The position numbers were made by a program, and so were the translations under genes. Shown in pieces: positions 7,995-14,941 of a stretch of DNA of 36,840 nucleotides; position 1 is the stretch's first letter, and each line of letters starts with the position of its first letter. The stretch lies in the IMG/VR virus record IMGVR_UViG_3300021956_000029, positions 1 through 36,840 of that record; one strand, written 5' to 3'. Source of the stretch: a virus. The notes beneath the pieces are model-generated. The model was not told where the DNA came from and did no database searches. It saw only the letters and a list, made by a program, of their open reading frames with translations.

Positions 7995-8142
7995 TTGATT
8001 TTTTCAAAGCCATCAATGCCTTGTGATGAGTGAAATAAACTTCAGGTATTAATAGCAGTTCCAGAATTTCATTCTGTCTCTTCAGATTACTGTTTTCCTC
8101 ACGCAATTTCGCAATGACTCCTCTGGCAATGTCGCTGCTCAT
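7954..8142 (-). CDS. Small coiled-coil protein, 62 aa
   Basis: ATG at 8142 overlaps the upstream stop (ATGA). Residues 8-32 (IAKLREENSNLKRQNEILEL) form a clear leucine-heptad coiled coil, and the C-terminus is basic. It overlaps the following small gene by 41 bases. It is a likely dimerising early protein of unknown function. Confidence 0.55.
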   Translation of the reverse strand: MSSDIARGVIAKLREENSNLKRQNEILELLLIPEVYFTHHKALMALKKSNEPKRHAKNRRCS

Positions 8143-8279
8143 TTGGAGTCCTTCTGGATGAGTTCAGTAATGTGTTCCTTGGCCCCCAGCATTCCCACTA
8201 GGAACGCCTGCAAGGCCCAGCCAAAGCCGTAGCCCAGCAGGAAGAACGGATAGGACAGGAACATGAACAGGCGGCTCAT
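8139..8279 (-). CDS. Small membrane protein, 46 aa
   Basis: This is one of the few genes with a good Shine-Dalgarno sequence (AAGGAGG, four bases before ATG at 8279). Both ends overlap neighbours as ATGA. Residues 3-32 are hydrophobic (FMFLSYPFFLLGYGFGWAL and on), followed by a charged tail, so a single or hairpin membrane helix is expected. Function is unknown; superinfection exclusion or lysis modulation are possibilities only. Confidence 0.6.
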   Translation of the reverse strand: MSRLFMFLSYPFFLLGYGFGWALQAFLVGMLGAKEHITELIQKDSK

Positions 8280-8686
8280 ACGTCCTCCTTGAACGAGGGA
8301 TCGTAGTAGAGGTTGGCCACGCGGTCGGCGTAGTCGGATTTGTCGTCCTTGTGCCTTATCATCCCCTCCAAGCCATGCTTCCAGCGCAGGGCCAGCAGCT
8401 TCACCGTGGGCTCAATGTCATGCTTACGCAGATAGGCGTCGGCAATCGTGAGCAGGCGGGCAGCCACCTCTCGGGCCACGGTGGGGTCGCAGGCATGGAT
8501 GTAGGACTTCTTGGAGCCCGCGTCATACCATGTGTCACGGCTGATGCAGAGCTTGCCGCCAGGCCAGTTCCATTGACCGCCTTCAATTTCCTCCAAGCAC
8601 CGGATGAGCCGATGCAGATCGATGGCTTGCGCCATCTGGGCTGGCTTCGCTTTGGGCTCGGGCTTGTTGTCAGGAGTGTTTGTCAT
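8276..8686 (-). CDS. Hypothetical early protein, 136 aa
   Basis: I take the ATG at 8686 (MTNTPDNKPEPKAK); codons further upstream overlap the 31-residue membrane gene. After a Pro/Lys-rich N-terminus comes a globular region with WNWPGG and CISRDTWYDAG, then helices ending in acidic residues. It contains two cysteines and many Asp/His. Its position is directly downstream of the exonuclease. No family is recognised. Confidence 0.65.
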   Translation of the reverse strand: MTNTPDNKPEPKAKPAQMAQAIDLHRLIRCLEEIEGGQWNWPGGKLCISRDTWYDAGSKKSYIHACDPTVAREVAARLLTIADAYLRKHDIEPTVKLLALRWKHGLEGMIRHKDDKSDYADRVANLYYDPSFKEDV

Positions 8687-8765
8687 TATCGTGGTGGTCA
8701 AGAATGATAGCGCAAATAGAGCCCAGAACAATGAGGGCAATGATCGTAAAGAGTACATCGCTCAT
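8670..8765 (-). CDS. Micro membrane protein, 31 aa
   Basis: ATG at 8765 overlaps the stop of the exonuclease gene (ATGA), and the stop lies 17 bases inside the next gene. Residues 4-22 (VLFTIIALIVLGSICAIIL) form one membrane helix followed by an Asp/His tail. The coupled start supports it as real. Function is unknown. Confidence 0.5.
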   Translation of the reverse strand: MSDVLFTIIALIVLGSICAIILDHHDNDKHS

Positions 8766-9595
8766 GACACCCCTTGCTTGTACCACAGCGGCATCTCCAG
8801 ACGCTGGACAGCCGTGGGCAGGTTGGGCCAATTGTCGTTCGCATAGCACTTGGACATATTGTCCAAATCCTGCTGGCTCTCGTTCCAGCCCAGCCGGATG
8901 GCATTCTGATCCAGCTCCAGCACCACCACGCCGAACGGTTCGCGCTTTTCCACCACGACGAAGTAGAATTGCAGCGACGAATGGCCGCATTTGGCCAGAA
9001 CGTCCGTATAAAACCCGCTTTGTCTATGGTAACCGAAGTTCACCATGTTGCGCTGGAAGGCGGCAATCCCGGTGTGGTCTAGGCTGTCAATCGTCTTGAG
9101 GTCGGCAATGTAGCCGCCAGTCGTATTGATCCAGTCCGTGCGGCATTGCAGCGGATGGGGCAGCAGATGGGCCGTGCTGTGGGCCCGCCAGGTGATCTCG
9201 GGTTCGCCCTCGCTGAAGAGCTGCGAAGCTATCTGATGCTCCGACACGGAAGCAGTCATGCGCTTCACCACTTCCGAGTCCTCACGGCTGATGACCTCCT
9301 TGCCGTAATGCTGCGCTTGGAAGGCGGCCCATTCCTCTTTGCCGGCCTTAGTGCGCCGGTCCACGTCGGGAGCCATGACATAACGCAGGGCGTATTCAGT
9401 GGGTTCCAAAATGGAACAATGGGTGGCCTGGCCGATGACGAAGGCGGCGGAGCCCTCTGGGGCCAGCGACTTATCGATGAACCGCTTCTTGTAGAGCAGC
9501 GGACGCTTGCGAAACACCTCCAGCTTGCTGTGTGAGATGCAATCTGAAGCGTGGTAATCGGACGATGACTCGTCCAGTATCTTGCCTGTAATCAT
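8762..9595 (-). CDS. RecE-like (exonuclease VIII) PD-(D/E)XK nuclease
   Basis: 277 residues. The catalytic pattern of the RecE/exonuclease VIII family is present: His59 in GQATH, acidic residues near EPE (131-133), Asp154 in CRTDW, and the DLK at 165-167 (YIADLKT). The N-terminal SHSKLEVFRKRPLLYKK is also typical. Such enzymes degrade one strand of duplex DNA from ends to give single strands for annealing. The neighbouring SSB-like gene (9707-10351) fits a recombination pair; no RecT-type annealase was seen. It sits downstream of a candidate attenuator. Confidence 0.85.
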   Translation of the reverse strand: MITGKILDESSSDYHASDCISHSKLEVFRKRPLLYKKRFIDKSLAPEGSAAFVIGQATHCSILEPTEYALRYVMAPDVDRRTKAGKEEWAAFQAQHYGKEVISREDSEVVKRMTASVSEHQIASQLFSEGEPEITWRAHSTAHLLPHPLQCRTDWINTTGGYIADLKTIDSLDHTGIAAFQRNMVNFGYHRQSGFYTDVLAKCGHSSLQFYFVVVEKREPFGVVVLELDQNAIRLGWNESQQDLDNMSKCYANDNWPNLPTAVQRLEMPLWYKQGVS

Positions 9596-9617
9596 GGTGG
9601 AAGTAGGGGATTAAGGG

Positions 9618-9652
9618 AAAAAACGTGAGGGGCTTTTATGTAGTTACCCCTC
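9618..9652 (-). terminator. Terminator or attenuator between SSB-like gene and exonuclease
   Basis: On the - strand GAGGGG pairs with CCCCTC (9647-9652 with 9627-9632), with a 14-base loop, followed after ACG by six T residues (A run at 9618-9623). It lies in the 111-base gap below the SSB-like gene and would reduce read-through into the exonuclease gene. Confidence 0.5.
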
Positions 9653-9706
9653 GGGCGAAATGATGACCAGCCAACGACGTGAGGCCGCTACATTACCCAA
9701 GTCTGT

Positions 9707-10351
9707 TTAGAACGGCACAGTCTCGTCTTGCAAGGACTGACTGGCGGGAGCCTCGGCGGGCTGGGCGGCGGGCTTGCCACCTGTATACGCGATGTATTCC
9801 TCGCTGGCCTTACAACGAGTCACGATCCATTCCGGCAACTCAGGCGGGAAATAGATCGGAGCCTTCTCAATCATCGCACGATCTAGGGACTCGTTGAGAT
9901 TGAAATAGATGCGGGGCAGTTCCTGGTTAGCCTTGGGCATACCCTTGGTGAGCGGCATGACGGCGGTAACGTTCGCGTAGGTTTTCGGCCCCTTGCTTTC
10001 GTGCTGAACCGACAGAAGGCAGTTGGCCCCAATGAGACGGTCAATTTCAAATGTTGCGGTCTCTTCCGGCGTAAACGGCTTTCCACGCCAGTTCTCAAGG
10101 TCGGCCTTCAATGAAGCCCGATCTGCAAGAGAAAGCGTGTAGCTCTTGCTGATGGTGCGCGGAACGTTCTTCCGCTCACCGAAATCACCTCGCTCATGGG
10201 GTAGTTCCCAAAAGAGAACCACTTTCTTTTTAGGACTATACTTCTCCGAGGGCTGGGTGCCGATGGCTACTACTCCGTAGCACACGGCTTGGTGTGAGCC
10301 GACCGAGACCGGCGGCGTGTTGCTGACTCCTGCATCTGCTTTGATGGGCAT
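9707..10351 (-). CDS. Phage single-stranded DNA-binding protein-like
   Basis: 214 residues. The order of short blocks (VLFWELPHERG at 45-55, SKSYTLSLADRASLKADLENWRG at 69-90 as separate pieces, then FTPEE and a long beta-rich segment) matches a phage family usually annotated as SSB-like. The last residues, DETVPF, resemble the acidic partner-binding tip of bacterial SSB. An Ala/Pro/Gln linker precedes it. It probably protects single strands made by the nearby exonuclease and interacts with host proteins through the tail. A generic phage hypothetical is the alternative. Confidence 0.65.
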   Translation of the reverse strand: MPIKADAGVSNTPPVSVGSHQAVCYGVVAIGTQPSEKYSPKKKVVLFWELPHERGDFGERKNVPRTISKSYTLSLADRASLKADLENWRGKPFTPEETATFEIDRLIGANCLLSVQHESKGPKTYANVTAVMPLTKGMPKANQELPRIYFNLNESLDRAMIEKAPIYFPPELPEWIVTRCKASEEYIAYTGGKPAAQPAEAPASQSLQDETVPF

Positions 10352-10426
10352 GGCTTTATCTGGTTTGTTTGTGGTTGACTGACGGAACTGGCTTAATTGG
10401 CTTTCTGGCTGGGGATAAGGTATTGG

Positions 10427-10462
10427 GAGGCCGCTGGGTGTGGAAGCCTGGCGGCCTCTTTC
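10427..10462. terminator. Strong GC hairpin below the 87-aa gene
   Basis: GAGGCCGC at 10427-10434 pairs perfectly with GCGGCCTC at 10451-10458, with a 16-base loop. On the + strand it is followed by TTTCTT. On the - strand, where the local genes lie, it follows the stop at 10463 directly but lacks a U tract. It may stop antisense transcripts or stabilise the mRNA end. The rest of 10352-10462 shows no gene. Confidence 0.5.
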
Positions 10463-10726
10463 TTATGCCACGATGGGCTCAAAACGCACTTTGTTGATGC
10501 GCTCAAAGAGCCGCTTCTTGCGCTCGTATTCGGCTTTGGCGACGTAGGACTTGGCCTGCTTCACGGACAGATCGTAGGCGGCTGGCTTGCACCAGTCGGC
10601 CTGATAGCCCGATTTGCGTCCGGCCAAGTGGTAGTCATTGCTCGTCCAAGTGTAAGCGGCCTCGGCTTTCTTCCACGCCTCGTAGGCAAGGCGGGTGGCG
10701 TTGTAATGGGGGATGTCAGTTTCCAT
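10463..10726 (-). CDS. Hypothetical early protein, 87 aa
   Basis: I take the ATG at 10726 (METDIPHYNATRLAYEAWKK), which overlaps the upstream gene by 11 bases. It is helical, rich in Lys, Ala and Tyr, with aromatic pairs YTWTSNDY and Trp near Asp. No motif is recognised. Confidence 0.6.
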   Translation of the reverse strand: METDIPHYNATRLAYEAWKKAEAAYTWTSNDYHLAGRKSGYQADWCKPAAYDLSVKQAKSYVAKAEYERKKRLFERINKVRFEPIVA

Positions 10727-10985
10727 CGGGTGAGAGTCGGTTAAGGAGGCGGGCAGACAGGGCCTCAACGCATCGTTCGCTCATGTCCTCGACACAGAGA
10801 GCGATGGCCACGGAATTGTCCAGCCTTTCCGGCAGGGCGATGGTGCGGCCTAGGCCAATCTGGTCTTTAACGTCGGGCGTAACGTCGTGAGGAATGTCGT
10901 GGCCCTCGGTGGCCAGCCAGACGTTCACCTGCACGTTCACCTGGATGGCAATGCAGACAGGCTGGGCTTCTGGTAGCTTTATCAT
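10716..10985 (-). CDS. Hypothetical early protein, 89 aa
   Basis: ATG at 10985 overlaps the upstream stop (ATGA). The N-terminal part is beta-like (CIAIQVNVQVNVWLATEG, with a small internal repeat VQVNV) and the C-terminal half is helical. There are three cysteines. No family is recognised. Confidence 0.6.
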   Translation of the reverse strand: MIKLPEAQPVCIAIQVNVQVNVWLATEGHDIPHDVTPDVKDQIGLGRTIALPERLDNSVAIALCVEDMSERCVEALSARLLNRLSPDGN

Positions 10986-11170
10986 AATTGAGCCTTTTTT
11001 GCTTCTTCAATGGTAGCGCGAATGGCTTCATTGAGTTCGCTATTGGCTTTTACTAAACTAAGCAGCTCAATGCGTTTTATTGCCCAATTCAGAGCGATGT
11101 TCTCGCGCTCCAGCCGCCTAATCGTCTTATACATCTTGTCTATTTGCTGGCTCACCTCTTTTCGGCTCAT
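10982..11170 (-). CDS. Small coiled-coil protein, 62 aa
   Basis: The ATG at 11170 (MSRKEVSQQIDKMYKTIRRL) is chosen over one six codons upstream because it overlaps the previous stop as ATGA. Nearly the whole protein is a charged helix with a heptad pattern, so a homodimer is expected. Function is unknown. Confidence 0.6.
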   Translation of the reverse strand: MSRKEVSQQIDKMYKTIRRLERENIALNWAIKRIELLSLVKANSELNEAIRATIEEAKKAQL

Positions 11171-11346
11171 GACTGTTCCTTTCGCCACGACACGCTCACC
11201 ATGGGACGACGTGACCAGAAGTAATGGAATCCAGCGTCCACGGCCTTGATGATGCTGGGCTCATGCCCGCGTCCAGCCCTGCGCTTGGAGCGGGTTTTGG
11301 TGGCCCATCGGTCGTAATTGAGGGGCTTCTCGTTCTTGGCTCTCAT
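11167..11346 (-). CDS. Small basic protein, 59 aa
   Basis: ATG at 11346 and TGA at 11169-11167 overlap the genes on each side as ATGA. GGAG lies upstream of the start. The product MRAKNEKPLNYDRWATKTRS continues with KRRAGRGHEP and an aromatic segment FHYFWSRRP. The high Arg/Lys content suggests nucleic-acid binding. No family is known to me. Confidence 0.6.
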   Translation of the reverse strand: MRAKNEKPLNYDRWATKTRSKRRAGRGHEPSIIKAVDAGFHYFWSRRPMVSVSWRKEQS

Positions 11347-11558
11347 TCGTCATTCCTCCGATTGCGCTCGGCCAGCATGGCATCGGCTTGTCTGTAAGCG
11401 TTATATGCGGTTTCATCCAAATCATCACTAGAATCACCGCTTGCAATCAATGCGGCCAAAGCCCGACCAGCGAACCAGTCGCGCAGGGTCATGCCGGTGA
11501 AATAAGGGCTGCTTTGTGTCGGAAACGCTGGGCCTCCGTCTTTCTTTTTAGTGCTCAT
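11343..11558 (-). CDS. Conserved small phage protein (GGPAFP / GMTLRDWFA type)
   Basis: 71 residues. It contains DGGPAFP (7-13), GMTLRDWFAGRALAALIA (22-39) and a C-terminal AYRQADAMLAER. This set of blocks is shared by many uncharacterised small phage proteins across hosts. Both ends are ATGA-coupled. No molecular function is established for the family as far as I know. Confidence 0.7.
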   Translation of the reverse strand: MSTKKKDGGPAFPTQSSPYFTGMTLRDWFAGRALAALIASGDSSDDLDETAYNAYRQADAMLAERNRRNDE

Positions 11559-11797
11559 GGCTGGGTGCGGTATTCGGTGAGGCCCAGGCGGGCGTTGGCT
11601 TTGGCCAGTTCGGCGGTCAGATAGAAGGCCCGCTCGTCAGCCAATTGCAGCTTGGCTTGCAAGTCGTTGACCTTGGCGGACATACGTCCAAGCGGCGTTT
11701 CCTCGGCAGCCAGAATCCAGTTGTCACGGCGGCGAAACGGATCGTCAAAGCCACCAGCTCCTTCACGGTCGTAGATGTATGGGTCGTTTTGGTTCAT
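11555..11797 (-). CDS. Hypothetical early protein, 80 aa
   Basis: Starts MNQNDPYIYDREGAGGFDDP and then forms a coiled-coil helix (residues 38-68, LQAKLQLADERAFYLTAELAK). The stop overlaps the next start as ATGA. Phage proteins of this layout are common and uncharacterised. Confidence 0.6.
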   Translation of the reverse strand: MNQNDPYIYDREGAGGFDDPFRRRDNWILAAEETPLGRMSAKVNDLQAKLQLADERAFYLTAELAKANARLGLTEYRTQP

Positions 11798-11832
11798 TTG
11801 TATAATCGTTTTCTAGGCGGTTTCCTTGCGTT

Positions 11833-12024
11833 TTAAGCCATTTTGATGGGTCGGGCGTACCTAACAGCGGCCAAGGCGTGTTCCCGCATCCAAGAGCGGT
11901 AGAGGCCCAGCAGCGCGGGGCTGGCGTTGAAGCCCGATCCTGCCCGATAAGCGTGGTAGTAGGCGCGAGCCAGCCGAAGCTCGGCATGGGCCAGATCGGA
12001 AGCGAAGAAGAACCTGCGTTTCAT
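11833..12024 (-). CDS. Small basic helical protein, 63 aa
   Basis: I take the ATG at 12024, which has an AAGGAG site six bases upstream; the longer frame overlaps the previous gene. The product is MKRRFFFASDLAHAEL followed by two amphipathic helices with many Arg and Ala. Its stop codon falls inside the 16-bp dispersed repeat. No family is recognised. Confidence 0.6.
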   Translation of the reverse strand: MKRRFFFASDLAHAELRLARAYYHAYRAGSGFNASPALLGLYRSWMREHALAAVRYARPIKMA

Positions 12025-12034
12025 GGCTGGCTCC

Positions 12035-12211
12035 TTACAGTTCGTGGGGCGTGCCATGGCGGCAGGCGTCCAGCCGTTCCAGTTCGTCGGCTTCAGCGTC
12101 CGTGAGGATGGGCCAAGTATGGCCGGAAGCCTCCAACTCGCGGTAGATCTCGTCCAGAAACGCAGCCTCCTCGGCTGGCGTGTTCAAGGGTGCGGGGAGT
12201 ACGGTGTTCAT
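12035..12211 (-). CDS. Small acidic protein, 58 aa (first gene of the early operon)
   Basis: ATG at 12211 is preceded by an A-rich run (CCAAAA) and no Shine-Dalgarno sequence. TAA is at 12037-12035, with the next gene's ribosome site overlapping it. The sequence MNTVLPAPLNTPAEEAAFLD is followed by acidic helices. It is the most upstream gene of the - strand early block that I can support. Function is unknown. Confidence 0.55.
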   Translation of the reverse strand: MNTVLPAPLNTPAEEAAFLDEIYRELEASGHTWPILTDAEADELERLDACRHGTPHEL

Positions 12212-12367
12212 TTTTGGTGACGGCGATCTGCTGGGCGACTACTTCAACGTGCTGCACCGGCAACACAATTGGAGCGGGTCGTGGAAGATTGAAGGCCACA
12301 GCGTTCGTCGTTGGTACAGGTGTGAGTAACTTGTGCGGTATCGTCAATCTTTTTTTTGGACAAATCT

Positions 12368-12478
12368 GAAGAAAGTTGAATCTTCCCTCTTGTTCGCTGT
12401 AGCAGCAGCAGACAAAAGACTTTCGGGAGCTTGCCTCCTAGAGCCCGAGTGTGCCGCTGCTACGGCCCTCGGGTTTTT
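12368..12478 (+). ncRNA. Candidate structured leader or small RNA ending in a terminator
   Basis: Hairpin GAAGA/TCTTC (12368-12372 with 12381-12385) is followed by GTAGCAGC at 12399-12406, which is perfectly complementary to GCTGCTAC at 12456-12463. That second element sits in the loop of the terminator stem CCCGAG/CTCGGG (12444-12449, 12468-12473) before five T residues. The two pairings can form a pseudoknot or compete, as in an attenuator. I match it to no known RNA family. Confidence 0.4.
12444..12478 (+). terminator. Rho-independent terminator
   Basis: A six-bp GC-rich stem CCCGAG/CTCGGG with an 18-base loop is followed by TTTTT at 12474-12478. It is oriented to stop rightward transcripts that start around 12300-12370. 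Confidence 0.6.
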
Positions 12479-12696
12479 ACTTTCCAGAAGTCCAAAAGTA
12501 ACTGTGAGCGGCTCGTCCTGTGCATGGAAGCCCTGCCACTATCATCGGCTGCTGGGAACGATCACCCGCCCAGCATAAGTACGCGATACGTAAGTATCGG
12601 TGAGCGATGGAACAACCCGTGTACATGGAGTTACCGAGCGGGCCATCAAAGTGAACCGTGACACCCCGTCCAAGGCGCGAACAACGCCCACTTAAA

Positions 12697-12728
12697 CACA
12701 GCTCTCCTCCCAGCAGGGGTGAGCTGTG
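12697..12728. repeat. Inverted repeat CACAGCTC/GAGCTGTG
   Basis: An eight-bp perfect stem (12697-12704 with 12721-12728) encloses an inner CCC/GGG pair. It is one of the hairpins upstream of the gene at 12792. It could be an operator or part of the 5' leader RNA. Confidence 0.4.
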
Positions 12729-12791
12729 CCCGTAGCTGTTACCCGAGCCAAAACGCTAGACAAGCCCAAGCCAAGCCGTTACCAACGCTGC

Positions 12792-13049
12792 ATGAGCATC
12801 GAATACAGGGGAACAATTTTCTCAGCCTACAACACTCCCAAGCTGACGCCCAACGGTCCCAAGAAAAGGGCCGTTCTCGCCAAGGTCGGGGACAAAGTTA
12901 AACTGGTGCGATTCGGGGACAAGAAGCTCAGCATCAAGAAGAGCCAGCCCGACCGTAAGAAGAGCTATTGCGCCCGCTCTGGCGGCCAAGGAAACACTAA
13001 GAACAAGCTCTCTGCCAACTATTGGTCGAGGCGGGAATGGGGCTGCTGA
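12792..13049 (+). CDS. Conserved small basic phage protein, 85 aa
   Basis: ATG at 12792 is preferred over the GTG at 12726. The blocks YNTPKLTPNGPKKRAVLAK, VKLVRFGDKKL, CARSGGQGN and a C-terminal LSANYWSRREWG match a widespread small phage family usually written YNKPKrTP..., vAKegdKVK.IRFG, then AkgK.SAAYWa...W. It is very basic. No function is established. The stop overlaps the next start (TGATG). Confidence 0.75.
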   Translation: MSIEYRGTIFSAYNTPKLTPNGPKKRAVLAKVGDKVKLVRFGDKKLSIKKSQPDRKKSYCARSGGQGNTKNKLSANYWSRREWGC

Positions 13050-13705
13050 TGAACTTCCTCCGCACCATGAGCCTCAAGCGGCTCGTCGATGTCCTTAAGG
13101 TCCAGATCAGCGGCGTTGTCTGGGAGACGCAGAGCACGCTGAACATTGTGCCAGGTCACGGCGTGCAGCTCACGCAGACGGAGGCCAAGGATGTCAGCAC
13201 GCTCACCATAGGCGTGGGCGACGGCTCCACAGGCGTCCTTGGCTATTGGGGCGGGTTTTACGACACGACAACGCAGAACACGGCCAGCACGACGGCAACG
13301 AATGTCATCACGATGACTGGCAGCGATCCGAACAATGACGGCGTGTCCATCGTCAGCGGCAGTCGCATTACGTTCAGCCAGCTGGGCGTGTACAACGTCT
13401 GCACCTCGCTGCAATTCACGAACAACGATGTCCAGATCCATGACGCCACCATCTGGTTCAGGAAAAACGGAACGGACATTCCGTATTCGGCCAGCACGGT
13501 GTCCATCCCGAACAAGCACGGCGGCGTCCTTGGCAATTTGATTTTCTACGTTGATTTGCCGCAGAAGCTGAGCACGGGCGACTACATGCAGATATGCTGG
13601 TCGGCCAACAGCACGGACATCAGTCTGACGACGCTTCCGGCCTCCGTTGTGGCCCCTGTCCATCCCGAATCGCCCAGCGTGCTCGTGACCGTCCACCAAA
13701 TCTAA
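13049..13705 (+). CDS. C1q/TNF-like jelly-roll structural protein
   Basis: I take the ATG at 13049 that overlaps the upstream stop (218 residues). After an N-terminal helix, residues about 75-210 form a beta-sandwich pattern seen in phage decoration or receptor-binding domains: GFYDTTTQNTAS, then SRITFSQLGVYNVCTSLQF, IWFRKNGTDIPYS and STGDYMQICWSA. These are the strands of the C1q-like fold. It is probably virion-exposed and trimeric. It lies apart from the main structural operon, as accessory head or fibre genes often do. Confidence 0.65.
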   Translation: MNFLRTMSLKRLVDVLKVQISGVVWETQSTLNIVPGHGVQLTQTEAKDVSTLTIGVGDGSTGVLGYWGGFYDTTTQNTASTTATNVITMTGSDPNNDGVSIVSGSRITFSQLGVYNVCTSLQFTNNDVQIHDATIWFRKNGTDIPYSASTVSIPNKHGGVLGNLIFYVDLPQKLSTGDYMQICWSANSTDISLTTLPASVVAPVHPESPSVLVTVHQI

Positions 13706-13748
13706 AGAAAGTCTGGACTGTTTTACGACACCCGCTAAATCAGACCCC

Positions 13749-14153
13749 ATGGACAAGTTAGCCCAAACCTTTCGCACGGCCCAGTTGGTAAGCCACAATT
13801 TCCACAACCTCACTAAAGGCATGGCCTTCTTCGCCGATCATGAGTTCTTCGGCGAGCTGTACCCCGCCTACGAGGCCGCCTACGACAGCATTGTCGAGCG
13901 TGACATTGGCTTGGGCGAGGACATTGACCTGTGCGCCATCAACGCTGGAGCTGGCAACGCTTGCGGCAAGTACGACGGCAGCGACATGGCGGCAGACGAG
14001 ATGTGTGCGGTGCTGCTGGGCTTGGAACGCCAGATCCAGAGCGAGTGCGCCGAGTTTGCGAAGGGCGCGAGCCTTGGCACGAACAACCTCCTTGCCGATC
14101 TGGCTGACAAGTCCGAGATGCGCGTTTACAAACTTCGCCAGCGCATCAAATAA
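13749..14153 (+). CDS. Dps/ferritin-like helical protein
   Basis: 134 residues, all helical. The N-terminal half, AQLVSHNFHNLTKGMAFFAD then HEFFGELYPAYEAAYDSIVER, has the His/Glu/Asp spacing of Dps-like four-helix bundles (H..H.L.kg..f..H, then YD...Er). Small phage proteins of this type are known. The iron or DNA-protection role is not demonstrated. Acidic residues that could bind metal are present (H, D30s, E and D50s). A strong terminator follows. Confidence 0.6.
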   Translation: MDKLAQTFRTAQLVSHNFHNLTKGMAFFADHEFFGELYPAYEAAYDSIVERDIGLGEDIDLCAINAGAGNACGKYDGSDMAADEMCAVLLGLERQIQSECAEFAKGASLGTNNLLADLADKSEMRVYKLRQRIK

Positions 14154-14170
14154 CTCTCTGGTTCACCCCT

Positions 14171-14203
14171 AAAGGGCTGGCCTTGACGGGCTGGCCCTTT
14201 TTT
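14171..14203 (+). terminator. Rho-independent terminator
   Basis: AAAGGGC (14171-14177) pairs with GCCCTTT (14194-14200). A symmetric TG/TG mismatch and an inner GCC/GGC pair close a six-base loop, and T residues continue to 14203. It directly follows the Dps-like gene. Confidence 0.85.
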
Positions 14204-14217
14204 GTTTCTGTCAGTTA

Positions 14218-14745
14218 ATGGACAACGAGACGCCTTCCACGCCCCAGCCAGAGCCAGCCCCGGAGCCCAAGAAGCAAGATGGGCGAAAGAACAACGGGGC
14301 CCACTATTTCGAGCATCCGAAGAAGCCCAAGCAGGTTAATGGCGAAAAGCTCATCCCGCAGGCCATCAATGCTGTCCTTAGCGGCAAAAGCCTCAACCGT
14401 GTCACTTCTCCGCTGTCATTTGACGGCAAACGCTACCTTACCCACGCTCTCAAAATGGATGTCGATCAATGGCGCAGCGAATTTGCAACGAAGCTGCGGG
14501 CGGCCTCCGATCAGCTTCTGGAGAAGACCGTCGAGGAATTGGAGCTCATCCCGCCTGGTCAGAGGGCGTTTGCGCTTTCGGTCTTCATTGACAAATTGCA
14601 GGCCTTGGAAGGCAAGAATGCGCTGGCCAATGCTGGCAGCGTCAATGTCCAGATAAACAACTATGGGTCTCTGTCCAAGGAGGACTTGGTCAAGAAGCTC
14701 CAAGGCGTTGAACTGCCTGTGCAGGATGTCGAGGCCAAGGAATGA
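14218..14745 (+). CDS. Hypothetical protein, possible small terminase
   Basis: 175 residues. A Pro/Glu-rich disordered N-terminus (1-30) is followed by helices and a central region, then ALSVFIDKLQALEGKNALAN and a VNVQINNYGSLS strand with an acidic tail. The DK.qaLeGK segment before a beta stretch resembles the region of some small terminase subunits where an oligomerisation core leads to the large-subunit contact. The gene is 6 kb from the large subunit, so the call is weak. It overlaps the next small gene as ATGA. Confidence 0.4.
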   Translation: MDNETPSTPQPEPAPEPKKQDGRKNNGAHYFEHPKKPKQVNGEKLIPQAINAVLSGKSLNRVTSPLSFDGKRYLTHALKMDVDQWRSEFATKLRAASDQLLEKTVEELELIPPGQRAFALSVFIDKLQALEGKNALANAGSVNVQINNYGSLSKEDLVKKLQGVELPVQDVEAKE

Positions 14746-14939
14746 GTGGCACAAGAACACCCACGCTTGAAGAGCAACGGTGGTGGCATAACCAGTTTCG
14801 GCGAACAATGGGCTTGCCGGAAGAGCCCGATTGGCAGCCGCCCGAACCTGTTTCGATTGCCCGATTGTGTAATGGCAGCACAACGGATTCTGACTCCGTT
14901 TGTCTAGGTTCAAGTCCTAGTCGGGCAGCCAATAAATAA
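14742..14939 (+). CDS. Short protein whose frame runs through the tRNA gene, 65 aa
   Basis: ATG at 14742 overlaps the previous stop (ATGA). The first 38 residues (MSGTRTPTLEEQRWWHNQFR and on) look like protein. From residue 39 the codons are those of the tRNA-Gln gene, and the stop is eight bases beyond it. Either a longer ancestral gene was cut by arrival of the tRNA, or the frame is open by chance. No family is recognised. Confidence 0.4.
   Translation: MSGTRTPTLEEQRWWHNQFRRTMGLPEEPDWQPPEPVSIARLCNGSTTDSDSVCLGSSPSRAANK
14858..14931 (+). tRNA. tRNA-Gln (anticodon CTG)
   Basis: 74 bases with all arms: acceptor TGCCCGA/TCGGGCA, D stem GTGT/GCAC (one wobble), anticodon stem ACGGA/TCCGT with loop TTCTGAC and anticodon CTG at 14890-14892, T stem CTAGG/CCTAG around TTCAAGT, discriminator G and an encoded CCA end. 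It decodes CAG, the glutamine codon that looks dominant in the Gln-rich virion genes. It is followed by a terminator. Confidence 0.95.
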
Positions 14940-14941
14940 AG

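Larger units (their letters stand above)
12212..12791. other. 580-base intergenic, hairpin-rich, divergent region
   Basis: No convincing protein gene. Two weak frames face each other over 12204-12347 (a 41-codon + frame from GTG at 12204, and a - frame from TTG at 12347); neither has family support. From 12368 to 12728 at least seven perfect short inverted repeats follow one another on the + strand (see findings). The region separates the leftward early operon from rightward genes and should hold promoters for both, but I see no consensus sigma-70 pair. Confidence 0.5.

Noticed and set aside
12093-12347. Possible - strand gene from TTG at 12347, and a facing + frame 12204-12329 from GTG
   Set aside because: Rare start codons, mutual overlap and no family resemblance. 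Neither can be preferred.
13045-13055. CTGATGA string resembling a hammerhead core
   Set aside because: No GAAA partner or flanking stems. It is a stop/start overlap (TGATG) in coding sequence. Other CTGANGA strings in the window also lack partners.
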